Numbered from the stretch's first letter, positions 22,701-31,537 are shown. The stretch: DNA of 33,112 nt from an uncultured Prevotellaceae bacterium (GCA_900318555.1 ONKX01000025.1:1-33112), one strand, 5' to 3'. Notes: generated from the letters alone by a model not told the origin. Numbers and translations: made by a program.

Positions 22701-22983
22701 CGACAACGACCGCTGGAGCGACCGTTACATCGAAGACGGAAGCTACATCCGTCTGAAGAATATCGCCCTGGGCTACAACTTCCCCAAGAAGCTCATCAGC
22801 CGCTGGGGTTTGGAGAGCCTGCGTATCTCGTGCAACATCCAGAATCTGGTGACACTGACCAAGTATGACGGTTACGATCCTGAAATTGGTATCTCGACAC
22901 AGAGCCCCAACGTCATGGGTCTCGATAACGCACGTTATCCCTCACCTACCACTTATTCGTTTGGTCTTAACGTATCATTCTAA
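19702..22983 (+). CDS. susC: SusC-family TonB-dependent outer-membrane transporter for mannan oligosaccharides
   Basis: 1093 residues from ATG 19702; an upstream in-frame ATG at 19615 precedes the -7 box and lacks a signal peptide, so it is rejected. Signal peptide about residues 1-29, CarboxypepD_reg-like domain 45-113 (ITGTVSDAMGPVIGASVVV), the SusC signature LDEVVVVGYG (119-128), then the plug and a 22-strand barrel ending in SFGLNVSF. It imports glycan fragments through the outer membrane together with its SusD partner, powered by TonB. The substrate, mannan or glucomannan oligosaccharide, is inferred from neighbours. It is the first gene of the plus-arm operon. Confidence 0.95.
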   Translation: MDLNCSKNSLLAGLCAIFLLGYSPVTYAAEGSSPLPNEVQQAKKITGTVSDAMGPVIGASVVVKGTSNGVATDFDGNFTLSVNQGQTIVVSYIGYLTKEITIDARNNYQIVLEEDKKMLDEVVVVGYGTMKKSDISGASVSLGESAVKGSIITSLDQSLQGRAAGVSAVQTSGAPGSSSAIRVRGTATINANAEPLYVIDGVPVQSGGTSGASYGLGDALGNGSVSTISPLSTIDPSDIVSMEILKDASATAIYGAQGANGVVLITTKRGKAGDAKFTYNGMAAWNRQTKRLDMMNLREYAEYYNSYAEVGEASHVGNFSDPSLLGKGTNWQDAVFQTAFQHSHQVSAQGGSDKVQYYVSGSYMDQEGTIIGSEFRRFSARTNLDAQLKSWLKMSLSITYSDTKDDLKLADSDEGLIGYSLTTIPSIPIYNVDGSYSSVSQEGYTNPNPIAMAMMDDILLKRQKLNGNIFFEVTPIENLVWHAELGFDLGWNKGETYEPMVDLGTWKRSSNESRMQKNSSTFWQLKNYLTYSRTFGKHSATAMVGQECWESKYDYVSVYNTGLPSDAVHNPALGAGTPQIGAGFGSSSMASFFTRWTYSYDNRYNATYTYRYDGSSNFGPNKRWAGFHSFAASWRFSNEKFIEEAVGKWLSNGKLRVGWGQTGNSSIGGYKWGSPLSTMETALGTSYRPAQIANKDIKWESQEQWNIGIDLGFFHDRVNLTVDWYNKESKDMLMQLQLPSYMGTSGNGSSALAAPYGNYGQIRNTGVEISLNTHPLVGKFEWDADFQISFNKNKLVSLSDGSSNAQLIGYGQWSDVVSLTQAGESLYSFYGYVTDGVYTSLEDIETSAKPAAYPTNGVFSKNSTVYVGDIKYKDLNGDGIIDENDRTNIGSPLPKYTFGFNNTFRYKGFDLNIFINGSYGNKVGNYLKMKLTHMNSTWTNQLKDVNGRSILTPIDASKDYSAGVDRGDGQLIYNWYDDIHNVTLKNPDGTMPRATINDPNDNDRWSDRYIEDGSYIRLKNIALGYNFPKKLISRWGLESLRISCNIQNLVTLTKYDGYDPEIGISTQSPNVMGLDNARYPSPTTYSFGLNVSF

Positions 22984-23003
22984 TTATATAAAGGAATAAG
23001 ATT

Positions 23004-24764
23004 ATGAAACTGAAAAATATCAAATATACAGCTGTTGCCGCACTTACAGCCCTCACGATGTCGTCGTGCGATGATTTCCTCGACAGACCGACAGAGGACA
23101 GCTACAATACGGACAACTTCTACCAGACCGCCGACCAGTGCCTCAGCAGCGTCAATTACCTGTACAACTCGCCCTGGTACGACTTCCAACGTGGTTTCAT
23201 TAAGGTTGGTGAAGTGCTCTCGGGTAACTATTATTGGGGTTCGTCACCTTATATGAACTTCTCGGTGAATGGTTCCGACCAAGACTTGGTCAATATGTCC
23301 TATTCACTGTGGGCTGTCATCGGACATGCCACCACATTGTATAATTCATTGGCTGCTACCAGTGCTCCTAACAAAAACCAGTGTCTGGGTGAATGCCTCA
23401 CATGGAAGGCAATGGCCTATTTCTTCCTCGTCCGCTCATTTGGCGACGTGCCCATCATCCACAATAACTCCAGCCTGCTGGCTTCTGGCGACTACAACAG
23501 TCTGCCGAAGGTAAAGCGTTCCGACGTCTACGAATACATCATCATGACGTTGGAGAAAGCTATGGAGGACTTGGAAGGTGTGAAGAATCCTACCGCCGGA
23601 CGCCTTGATTATTATTCTGCTGAAGCACTGTTGGCCAAGGTTTATCTTACCAGAGCCGGCGTCTCGGGTTCGCTCAATGCAAGCGACCTTGCAAAAGCTG
23701 CTGAGCTGGCAAAGGATGTCATTGACAACTCTGGACGTTCGCTGTTGGAGAACTACGGCGATGTATGGAAGCTGACATCTAATATGGCATCCGAGAGCCT
23801 TATCGCATGGCGTTGGACAGTCGGTTCACAATGGACCAGCCAAAACACGCTGCAGAGTGACCTTGCCCAGGAAGGCATGGATGAATTCGGTGATGACTGG
23901 GGCGGCTGGAATGGTCTCTCTGTGGACATGCAGGAGGCTTTCGGCATCAAACTGCTCGAAAACCAGCCTGACGCATGGATCAACAACATCGACACCCGTC
24001 TGAAGGCTACGATGATGTTGCCAGGATTCTCATGGGACTACTTGTGGCGTGACCACGGAGGACTGGACTTCCTGCGTTTCCTCTACGACGATACCTACAA
24101 TGCTGCTGCAACAGGAACACTGCAGACCCCGACCGGTGCTAACTGTGTGAAGCACCTGTACGGAAATACTGCCGACCACGTAGCAGACCTGAATATCGCT
24201 CCTGCACGTATGGCTTACGCACTGGCTACCCACATCCTGCGTCTGTCGGACATCTATCTGATCTATGCAGAGGCAAAGCTGGGTGCAAACCGTGCTACAT
24301 CAACCGATCCCGATGTCATCGACGCCTTCTATGCCGTCCGTCATCGTGCTATTCCGAGTAGTATCCGTCCAACTAGCGTCTCTTGGGATGACATCTGGAA
24401 AGAGCGTCGTCTGGAGTTTGCTATGGAAGGCGACCGCTGGTACGATTATGTACGCGTCAGCTATTACAATTCCGATTTCTGCGTCAACGAGCTGACCAAT
24501 CAGAAACGTAACGCCTACTGGGGTCTGAATGACCTCTACAAGGAATATTACACCTCTGGCTCATGGAATCCCGACCCCTCGAAGCAGGGTTACGACACCT
24601 CTGTTGCTGCTCCTAATGTGAGCGTTTTGCTGCGTCAAGATTCTGAGATTGGCAAGAGCTACTTCGCACTGCCTATGTCGGCAGAGGACGTCCTCTACAA
24701 TCCCAATCTGGGCTCTAACGTAGAAGGTATCCATGTCAACGTACGCGATACCTATAGTTACTAA
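23004..24764 (+). CDS. susD: SusD/RagB-family glycan-binding lipoprotein
   Basis: 586 residues. Lipobox MSSC (Cys22) followed by DDF, an acidic surface-export signal, then DRPTEDSYNTDNFYQTADQC typical of SusD N-termini; TPR-like helices (ALLAKVYLTRAG, RLSDIYLIYAEAKLG) and the C-terminal WKERRLEFAMEGDRWYDYVR motif are visible. It forms the lid over the SusC barrel and captures oligosaccharide on the cell surface. The gene begins 20 nt after susC, an invariable pairing in such loci. Trp- and Tyr-rich segments between may form the binding site. Confidence 0.95.
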   Translation: MKLKNIKYTAVAALTALTMSSCDDFLDRPTEDSYNTDNFYQTADQCLSSVNYLYNSPWYDFQRGFIKVGEVLSGNYYWGSSPYMNFSVNGSDQDLVNMSYSLWAVIGHATTLYNSLAATSAPNKNQCLGECLTWKAMAYFFLVRSFGDVPIIHNNSSLLASGDYNSLPKVKRSDVYEYIIMTLEKAMEDLEGVKNPTAGRLDYYSAEALLAKVYLTRAGVSGSLNASDLAKAAELAKDVIDNSGRSLLENYGDVWKLTSNMASESLIAWRWTVGSQWTSQNTLQSDLAQEGMDEFGDDWGGWNGLSVDMQEAFGIKLLENQPDAWINNIDTRLKATMMLPGFSWDYLWRDHGGLDFLRFLYDDTYNAAATGTLQTPTGANCVKHLYGNTADHVADLNIAPARMAYALATHILRLSDIYLIYAEAKLGANRATSTDPDVIDAFYAVRHRAIPSSIRPTSVSWDDIWKERRLEFAMEGDRWYDYVRVSYYNSDFCVNELTNQKRNAYWGLNDLYKEYYTSGSWNPDPSKQGYDTSVAAPNVSVLLRQDSEIGKSYFALPMSAEDVLYNPNLGSNVEGIHVNVRDTYSY

Positions 24765-24785
24765 TCGTCAAAAGAATCTGTTATT

Positions 24786-26210
24786 ATGAACAAGATGAAA
24801 CAATATACGAAAGGATTGCTCTTTGCGTCGTTAGTCATGGCAGGCTTCACGCTGTCATCATGCAAAGACCAGCCTGACAAACACGAAGTGGCCGACGGTA
24901 CACCCACGGTCAACTATGTCCGCTGCCTCTCGACAGAGGTACAAAACTACAACGATGCCTCGGACATGCATTATACCAACGGAGAATTGGTGGTTGAGGC
25001 TTCTCCCCAGAGCACGCTGGCGCTCATCGGAAGCAATCTGCGCAGTGTCTACGAAATCTATTTCAACGACCGCAAGGCAGTGCTCAACACCAGTTACATG
25101 ACTGACAATGCGCTCATTGTCGATGTGCCTAAGGATGTGCCCATCATGGTGACTGATAAAATCTATATGATTACCAAGTCGCAAGACACAGTTACCTACG
25201 ACTTCCATGTCGTCATCCCGGCACCCGTCGTCACATCAATGTCATGCGAGTATGCCAAGCCTGGAGACCGTGTGACCATCACCGGTAGCTATATGGTGAA
25301 CGATGCTGGTGTACCCCTCGAGGTATATTTCTGCGATGCCAGTGGTCAGAACATCCCTGCAACTATCAACAGTATCTCGGACGACTTCACCTCTATAGAA
25401 GTGACGGTTCCTGACGACGCTGCAGAGGGTCCCGTCACGCTGACATCTATCTATGGCACGGCGCAGTCCACATTCCACTATCAGGATCACCGCGGCATGC
25501 TGTTCGACTTCGACAATGGCCGCACACAGCAGGGCTGGCATGCACGTACTATTACCTCCAGCGAAATGTCGCTCTCTGGCAACTACCTCGTCTTAGGCGA
25601 AGGTGCAACCATGAGCGAAGACGGTGGTTGGGACGATGGTAACAACTCGTTCGAATACTGGTGCGGTGACTGGAACTCCCCCCAGACTTATCCCGACCCA
25701 CAGGGTGTCAGACTGTTCGACGTCGTTGACTTCTCGAAAGCAGAGAACATGAACCTAAAGTTCGAGATGTGCATCCCGTCCAGCAATGCCTGGGCAGCAG
25801 GTGCCATGCAGATTATCTTTGCTCCCACCAGCTACGTGACGCTCAGCGGCAACAGTCCCGACGTCTACGGCGATGCTGTTAATGGTGCCAACAACATCTT
25901 CTTCCGCTGTCCAGGTCAGAGCGACTGGGATAATAGTGATTACTTCTCCAAGAAGAATCCTCTGCCCCGTGCTCTCTATCGTCCCTGGACGACTACAGGT
26001 TCGTTCGACACCAATGGTGAGTGGATTACGGTAACAATACCTATCGCCTCCAGCTTTGTCTACAACTTCGACGGATCTGGCCTACCATTCAGCCTGAAAG
26101 AGGAAGACTTCGCTAGCCTCACCATCTTCATCATTGGTGGCGGTGTCAATGGAACAGAGTGTAATCCCTACATCATGATTGACAATATCCGTGCAGTTCC
26201 CAATAAGTAA
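24786..26210 (+). CDS. Surface glycan-binding lipoprotein with IPT/TIG domain (SGBP)
   Basis: 474 residues. Lipobox LSSC (Cys26) followed by KDQPDKHE. Two beta-sandwich domains of IPT/TIG type lie at about residues 40-145 and 150-238 (PVVTSMSCEYAKPGDRVTITG, FTSIEVTVPDDAAEGPVTLTS), then a C-terminal jelly-roll-like region (about 240-474) beginning GMLFDFDNGRTQQGWHA and ending MIDNIRAVPNK. This layout matches Bacteroides SGBPs such as the xyloglucan SGBP-B, with aromatic residues (GWDD, EYWCGDW, YRPWTTTG) available for sugar stacking. It probably keeps mannan at the cell surface for SusCD. No catalytic motif is seen. It lies 21 nt after susD. Confidence 0.85.
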   Translation: MNKMKQYTKGLLFASLVMAGFTLSSCKDQPDKHEVADGTPTVNYVRCLSTEVQNYNDASDMHYTNGELVVEASPQSTLALIGSNLRSVYEIYFNDRKAVLNTSYMTDNALIVDVPKDVPIMVTDKIYMITKSQDTVTYDFHVVIPAPVVTSMSCEYAKPGDRVTITGSYMVNDAGVPLEVYFCDASGQNIPATINSISDDFTSIEVTVPDDAAEGPVTLTSIYGTAQSTFHYQDHRGMLFDFDNGRTQQGWHARTITSSEMSLSGNYLVLGEGATMSEDGGWDDGNNSFEYWCGDWNSPQTYPDPQGVRLFDVVDFSKAENMNLKFEMCIPSSNAWAAGAMQIIFAPTSYVTLSGNSPDVYGDAVNGANNIFFRCPGQSDWDNSDYFSKKNPLPRALYRPWTTTGSFDTNGEWITVTIPIASSFVYNFDGSGLPFSLKEEDFASLTIFIIGGGVNGTECNPYIMIDNIRAVPNK

Positions 26211-26220
26211 CGACAACGAG

Positions 26221-26247
26221 TTAAACGAATTAAACGTATTAAGATAA
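26221..26247 (+). repeat. Short 9-nt repeat in the operon leader gap
   Basis: TTAAACGAA, TTAAACGTA and TTAAGATAA lie in tandem in the 42-nt gap between the two SGBP genes. It is short and AT-rich and could be a chance repeat. Confidence 0.5.
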
Positions 26248-26252
26248 GTATT

Positions 26253-28706
26253 ATGAAAAAGATATATAGTCTATACACCCTGTTGGTGATGGCCCTCGTC
26301 GGGCTGTCCCTGACAGCGTGCAGCAACGACGACTTGGATACCAACCAGTATAAGGGTGGTTTCAGTCTGAACGCATACGGTCCCAATCCCGTCATGCGTG
26401 GCGGTACACTGCGCTTCGTGGGTAGCAACCTCGACCAGGTTGCCAGCATCCAGATTCCAGGTGTTGCAGCCATCACTAATTATGAAATAGTAAAGTCTGG
26501 TGTTCCCAGTGAGATTCGCGTGGTGGTTCCCAAGGATGGTCCTACTGAAGGATATATCACCCTGACGTCAAAGACCAACGAAACAATTAAGACAGTGAGC
26601 GAGCTCACCTATACCGAGCCTATCGAATTCGAGAGCTTCTCGCCCGCATCAGTAATGCCTGGCGACATTGTCACCATCAAGGGCGACTACCTCAACCTCA
26701 TCTATTCGCTGGCATTTGCCGACGAGGTGATTATCAGCGAGGCTGACTTCGTCAAACACGACCGATATACTATTGAGGTTCGCGTTCCTGAGGAGGCTAA
26801 GACCGGTAAGATTGAACTGTACACTGCCGACCTCACCGTATCGTCCGATGAAGAACTCGACTATCAGATTATCTCTTCCGATAAGGCCATCGAGATCGGT
26901 ACTCCGAGCGTTACCAGCATTACTGGCCGTAACACCGCTGAGGCTCTGGGCAACATCACTGCCAAGGCTGGCGAGGAAATCAAGATTGCCGGTAGCTATT
27001 TCAACATGGTTGCCGACGTGCTCATTGGCGGTGTCAGTGCCAATGATATGAAGATTGCCAACGATGGCACGGGCATCATCTTCACCCTGCCTGCTGAGGC
27101 TCCTGACGGCGACATCATCATCGTCTGCAAGTCGGGCGTAGAGGTGCCTGTCGGTACGCTGACCACCGTGAAGCCTACCAACTGCGTAGCTACTCCGACA
27201 CCCGTCAAGGCCGGACAGGCTTTGACCATTACTGGTTTGGATATGAATTTGGTAACAAGTGTCGAGTTCCCCGACTTCGCAGGCGACTATATTGTTCCTG
27301 GTGGTGACATCACTGCCGAAGCTACCAAGGTAGTTGTCAAGAGCGTTCCCAACTTAGCTGCCGAAGGTAACCTTCATTTGGTAATGGCCAACGGTATGAC
27401 GGTCGATGTACCCTTCACGTTGGTAAAGCCCACTGTGACAGGCTATAGTGTCAATCCTGTCAGTGCTGGCGGTGCCTTGACCATTAAGGGTACAGACCTT
27501 GATCTGGTCGCATCGGTACAGTTTGGCGAATCCGACTTCCCCGAATTGGAAACTACTGCTAATGCCATTACCCTTACCGTTCCGATGAATGCCACTTCAG
27601 GTGCTCCGACCCTGACACTGGCTAATGGCACGAAAGTGGAGAATGTTCCTTCCATCACCGTCAACGAGGCTGTATTCTGCTACTTTACAGAACTGCCTGC
27701 TGAAGATGCTGAGATGAAGGCTGGCGAGTCATTCATGCTGCCTGTTGCCAATGGCGACAAGCTCACAGGTGTTGAGATTAATGGTGAGACATGCCAATAT
27801 GTACTGTCTGGCGGCACCAACCTCATCGTCTCCATTCCTACCACTGCCAAGAAGGGCTCAAGCGTTCGCCTGATTTCTTCTAACGGTGAGATTACTTATA
27901 CCTTCGACTTTATTCCTAACACCGAGGTGAACACCGTCCTCTGGACAGGTCTTGCCGACCTCAAGAACTGGACGTTCAACTGGGAGATTGGTAAGGGCAC
28001 CAATGGCGACAACAATCCTAACATGTTCAAAGATATGGGTCTCCAGGCTGGTGACGTCATCCGCGTTTACGTCACACCGGTCGATGGCTGGTGGATGGTG
28101 AAGTTCTACGACGGCCACTGGGCAGAGCATCTTGAGGCAGGCGTTGCCGCAGGCCTTGGCGAGACCTGCGAAATCAGTGCCAGCAACTACAACCTCGACG
28201 ACCACGGCGGTTGCATCGAGTTCACCGCTACTGACAAGATGGTCGAGCAGCTGACAACGCTCACCGACTGGGGTATGTGCTGGGTCATGATGGGACAGGC
28301 TGTCATCACCAAGATTTCCGTCACTCATTACAACAGTCTCGAGACTACCGTATGGACTGGTGAAGCCGTGGCCGACGACTGGGGCAACCAGCCTTACATC
28401 CTCAGCGACGGTGGTACAGAGCTGCTCGCTGCAGGCATGAAGGTCGGCTCGCTCATCCGCGTCTATATCACTGCCACCGATGCTGCCTGGAACTGCCAGC
28501 TGGTCGATGGCCACTGGAGTCCCAACACTCCGTTCCCAGGCTGCGACTTCAACAACGGCAACTGGGATCTGGCAGAACACGGAGGTGCACTTGAACTGCA
28601 AGTAACCGATTACGTTTACGAACACATCACCTCAACCCAGGGCTGGGGCGGTTCGTTCCTCCTCAATGGCGACAATGTTATCTGCACTAAAGTTACTGTT
28701 GAATAA
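26253..28706 (+). CDS. Large multi-IPT surface lipoprotein with duplicated C-terminal domain
   Basis: 817 residues. Lipobox LTAC (Cys23) followed by SNDDLD. A chain of about six IPT/TIG-like beta-sandwiches spans about residues 38-555; each opens with a motif like P-V-x-A-G-x-x-L-T-I-x-G-x-x-L/M. The end holds two related domains, about 560-697 and 698-817, that share a V-W-T-G start, GDVIRVYVT/GSLIRVYIT, a YDGHW/VDGHW motif, a GGCIEF/GGALEL strand and ITKISV/CTKVTV. They resemble carbohydrate-binding modules found at the end of Bacteroidota beta-glycanases. It is likely a long arm that presents two glycan-binding heads away from the surface. No catalytic motif is seen. The function in mannan binding is inferred from the operon. 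Confidence 0.82.
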   Translation: MKKIYSLYTLLVMALVGLSLTACSNDDLDTNQYKGGFSLNAYGPNPVMRGGTLRFVGSNLDQVASIQIPGVAAITNYEIVKSGVPSEIRVVVPKDGPTEGYITLTSKTNETIKTVSELTYTEPIEFESFSPASVMPGDIVTIKGDYLNLIYSLAFADEVIISEADFVKHDRYTIEVRVPEEAKTGKIELYTADLTVSSDEELDYQIISSDKAIEIGTPSVTSITGRNTAEALGNITAKAGEEIKIAGSYFNMVADVLIGGVSANDMKIANDGTGIIFTLPAEAPDGDIIIVCKSGVEVPVGTLTTVKPTNCVATPTPVKAGQALTITGLDMNLVTSVEFPDFAGDYIVPGGDITAEATKVVVKSVPNLAAEGNLHLVMANGMTVDVPFTLVKPTVTGYSVNPVSAGGALTIKGTDLDLVASVQFGESDFPELETTANAITLTVPMNATSGAPTLTLANGTKVENVPSITVNEAVFCYFTELPAEDAEMKAGESFMLPVANGDKLTGVEINGETCQYVLSGGTNLIVSIPTTAKKGSSVRLISSNGEITYTFDFIPNTEVNTVLWTGLADLKNWTFNWEIGKGTNGDNNPNMFKDMGLQAGDVIRVYVTPVDGWWMVKFYDGHWAEHLEAGVAAGLGETCEISASNYNLDDHGGCIEFTATDKMVEQLTTLTDWGMCWVMMGQAVITKISVTHYNSLETTVWTGEAVADDWGNQPYILSDGGTELLAAGMKVGSLIRVYITATDAAWNCQLVDGHWSPNTPFPGCDFNNGNWDLAEHGGALELQVTDYVYEHITSTQGWGGSFLLNGDNVICTKVTVE

Positions 28707-28724
28707 TCAAACACGATAAGCAAT

Positions 28725-30254
28725 ATGAAACTAAAGAATATTTTCAAGACATTACCGTTAGCAGCTGTGGCACTCGTTGCCACAGCCTGCCAGGACACGG
28801 ATGCACAATACACCATTACCGAGGTCGACGCGCCTGTGTTCACTGAGGTCGTTCCCTCCGTGACAGATGACCTGCTGCTCTTTGGCGAAAAGACCATCAA
28901 GGTAGTTTTCGACAAGAACATCGGCTTTGCCACCAAGAACACCTCGCTCATCACGCTCAATGGCGTGCCAGTGAAGAGTGCCGCCGTCTATGGCGCTGAT
29001 AAGGCACTTACCATCGTTGCCGACGTCAGCTTCGACAGAAAGCAGACGCTGCACATCCCCGCAGGGCTCATCGTCGGTCCACAGCATAAGACCAACGCGC
29101 AGGACATCGACCTCACGTGGGAAGCCAAGCCGCTGCCCGACAACGTAGCCGGACAGATGACCCGCCAGTTAGGGTGGGGCTGGAATCTCGGTAACCACTT
29201 CGACACTAGCGACACGCAGTGGGGCTACTGGGACGGCGTTGCAACCATCACCGATGCACCCTTCCGTACGCTCGCCGCTGCCGGTGCCAAGACTGTGCGT
29301 ATTCCCGTTACTTGGACTAACCACATGAATGCCATGAACGTCATCAATGCAAACTACCTCGCTGAGGTGGCTGGTGCTGTCGACAAGGCCCTCGCTGCAG
29401 GTCTCAACGTTATCCTCAACACCCACCACGACTCCTTCGAGACCGACCTGGGCAATGCCGCCTCCAACGCCGAAGTAGCCCAGAAGGACTCAGCACTCAT
29501 CTCCTTCCTGTGGAGACAGGTGGCCACCTATTTCGCCGACTACAGCGACAACCTCATCTTCGAGGTCTTCAACGAGATTCATGCTGGCGACAACTGGGGG
29601 GCTGGTTCCGATGCTGAAAACGAGCTGCTTAACAAGTGGAACCAGTATGCCGTCGACGCTATCCGTGCCACTGGTGGTAAAAACGCCAATCGCTGGATTG
29701 CTGTCGCAGGCTATGCTGCCAACATCGACCAGACCATCTCGAAACTCCACATTCCCACCGACGACGCCAACCGTATCATCGTCGCTGCCCACTGCTACGA
29801 CCCCTACAACTTCTGTCTCGCACCTGTAGCATCTGGTACCGACAGCTGGGGTCACAACGCCAATCCGTTGACATCCGTAGCAGGCGCCAACGAGGAATAC
29901 GTCATCGCCCAGCTATACAAGCTCCGCAGGGCATACATCGACAAGGGCATCCCCTGTTACCTCGGTGAGTATGGCTGCGTATGGCAGACCACTGAAAGTG
30001 CCAACGCCTTCCGCAAGTATTACCTCGAGTTCTTCTGCCGCGCTGCCTATCTGGCCGGTATTCCCATGTTCGTATGGGACAACAACTCGAAGAACACTGG
30101 CGACGAGGCCAACGGATATATCGACCATGCTAGCGGTGCTTGGCTGAACGACAGCGAGACCGTCGTTCCTATGATGATCCGTGCCTGCACCGATACCGAC
30201 GAGAGCTACTGGTTCCCCACAATCTGGGATCATTCCCCCGTTCCTGTTGATTAA
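28725..30254 (+). CDS. GH5 endo-beta-glycanase lipoprotein (GH5_4-like)
   Basis: 509 residues. Lipobox ATAC (Cys22) followed by QDTD, an acidic surface-export type signal. An N-terminal Ig-like domain (about 35-135) precedes the GH5 TIM barrel. Visible are GWGWNLGNHFD, VRIPVTWTNHM, NTHHDSF, the acid/base Glu284 in FEVFNEIHAG, AAHCYDPYNF and the nucleophile Glu415 in YLGEYGCVW. The pattern fits subfamily GH5_4, which includes endoglucanases, glucomannanases, xyloglucanases and mannanases, so glucomannan cleavage on the cell surface is likely in this operon. The precise specificity cannot be read from the sequence. Confidence 0.92.
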   Translation: MKLKNIFKTLPLAAVALVATACQDTDAQYTITEVDAPVFTEVVPSVTDDLLLFGEKTIKVVFDKNIGFATKNTSLITLNGVPVKSAAVYGADKALTIVADVSFDRKQTLHIPAGLIVGPQHKTNAQDIDLTWEAKPLPDNVAGQMTRQLGWGWNLGNHFDTSDTQWGYWDGVATITDAPFRTLAAAGAKTVRIPVTWTNHMNAMNVINANYLAEVAGAVDKALAAGLNVILNTHHDSFETDLGNAASNAEVAQKDSALISFLWRQVATYFADYSDNLIFEVFNEIHAGDNWGAGSDAENELLNKWNQYAVDAIRATGGKNANRWIAVAGYAANIDQTISKLHIPTDDANRIIVAAHCYDPYNFCLAPVASGTDSWGHNANPLTSVAGANEEYVIAQLYKLRRAYIDKGIPCYLGEYGCVWQTTESANAFRKYYLEFFCRAAYLAGIPMFVWDNNSKNTGDEANGYIDHASGAWLNDSETVVPMMIRACTDTDESYWFPTIWDHSPVPVD

Positions 30255-30257
30255 CGT

Positions 30258-31442
30258 ATGAAGAAAAATCTCTTTATAATTGCCGCCGCACTGGTTCTTG
30301 CCTCGTGCGGCGGCAATCATCAGAAAGCTGACGATCCGCTGGCTGACAGCGGACGCACCCAGCGTACAGAAAATCTGTTGCACAATCTGATTGCACTGGG
30401 CGACAGCAGTGTCTATCTCTTCGGACATCACGACGCCACCGTCTATGGCATCGGGTGGCAGGCCGACTACACAGCCGACTCCACCGTTCATCAGCGCTCC
30501 GACGTCCATAGCGTCTGCAACGACCATCCCGCCCTCCTTAGCTTCGACCTCGGACACATCGAACTCGGCGACTCCCTCAACCTCGATGGTGTACCCTTCC
30601 ACCGCATCCGACAGGAGGCTATCGCCCACTACGACCGTGGTGGCATGGTCACCCTCAGCTGGCACCTCGACAATCCCCTCAGCGGTGGCACCGCCTGGGT
30701 GGCCGACTCCCTCAAGGCTGAGGAAACCCACACTGTGTCCGCCGTTTTGGACGGCGGTTCCAAACACGAGTTGTTCCTCACATGGCTCGACCGCGTAGCC
30801 GATTTCCTCAATTCACTGGAGACACCCTATGGCGTCCGCGTACCCGTCCTCTTCCGACCCTGGCACGAGCATACAGGCTCCTGGTTCTGGTGGGGACAGG
30901 ACCATTGCACCGCCGAACAGTACAAAGCCCTCTGGCGGCTCACTGTCGACCGTCTCCGTGAGCGTGGCGTCGTCAATGCCCTTTACGCCTACTCCCCAGG
31001 CACCGAGGCCGACGGTGACGAAGCACGCTATCTTGAACGTTATCCCGGCGACGACGTCATCGACCTCATGGGCCTCGACTGTTACTGCTGGGCGCCCGAT
31101 GCCGACACCGTCCGCATTGCCGACTATGCCGCACAATTGGACAAGAACCTCGCTATGGTCTGTGCCGTTGCCCGTCAGCACGGGAAGGCCGCAGCGCTCA
31201 CCGAGACCGGCTACGAATGCCTGAAGACGCGCGACTGGTGGACTAAGACGCTCGCCCCCGTACTTGCCAAACACCCCATCAGCTACGTCCTCGTCTGGCG
31301 TAATGCCTATAACCGTCCGAACCACTTCTTCGCCCCCTATCCGGGCCAGCAGTCTGCCTCTGACTTCGTCCGGTTCTACAACGACCCTCGCACCCTTTTT
31401 CTCCACGACGTCAACGCCTTATACGCGGAGCGTCCCCGTTAA
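30258..31442 (+). CDS. GH26 beta-mannanase lipoprotein (plus-arm copy)
   Basis: 394 residues, start 3 nt after the GH5 stop. Lipobox LASC (Cys17) followed by GGNHQKADD. One GH26 catalytic domain: SFDLGHIELGDSLNLDGV, TLSWHLDNP, the acid/base Glu204 in FRPWHEHTGSWFWWG and the nucleophile Glu316 in ALTETGYEC. The plus arm has the surface proteins, so this copy may be the outer enzyme and the minus-arm GH26 the periplasmic one, or the reverse; the charged residues after Cys do not settle this. The stop codon lies inside a CCCCG/CGGGG hairpin. Confidence 0.94.
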   Translation: MKKNLFIIAAALVLASCGGNHQKADDPLADSGRTQRTENLLHNLIALGDSSVYLFGHHDATVYGIGWQADYTADSTVHQRSDVHSVCNDHPALLSFDLGHIELGDSLNLDGVPFHRIRQEAIAHYDRGGMVTLSWHLDNPLSGGTAWVADSLKAEETHTVSAVLDGGSKHELFLTWLDRVADFLNSLETPYGVRVPVLFRPWHEHTGSWFWWGQDHCTAEQYKALWRLTVDRLRERGVVNALYAYSPGTEADGDEARYLERYPGDDVIDLMGLDCYCWAPDADTVRIADYAAQLDKNLAMVCAVARQHGKAAALTETGYECLKTRDWWTKTLAPVLAKHPISYVLVWRNAYNRPNHFFAPYPGQQSASDFVRFYNDPRTLFLHDVNALYAERPR

Positions 31443-31460
31443 TCGGGGAATGCCTTCCGC
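31425..31460 (+). other. Inverted repeat overlapping the GH26 stop
   Basis: CCCCG (31434-31438) pairs with CGGGG (31444-31448) around TTAAT, which contains the stop; an outer GCGGA (31425-31429) could pair with TTCCGC (31455-31460). There is no T-run, so it is a doubtful terminator by itself, but it may protect the mRNA end. Confidence 0.5.
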
Positions 31461-31503
31461 CAAGAGGCGCAAACGCCCAGAAAAAGACGACATACTAAAG
31501 AAC

Positions 31504-31537
31504 AAATCCACGCCATGCAAATTTGACGTGGATTTTT
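31504..31537 (+). terminator. Intrinsic terminator of the susC operon
   Basis: AAATCCACG (31504-31512) pairs with CGTGGATTT (31527-31535), with a 14-nt loop and further T residues after it. It is placed 62 nt after the last gene of the plus-arm operon. Confidence 0.75.
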
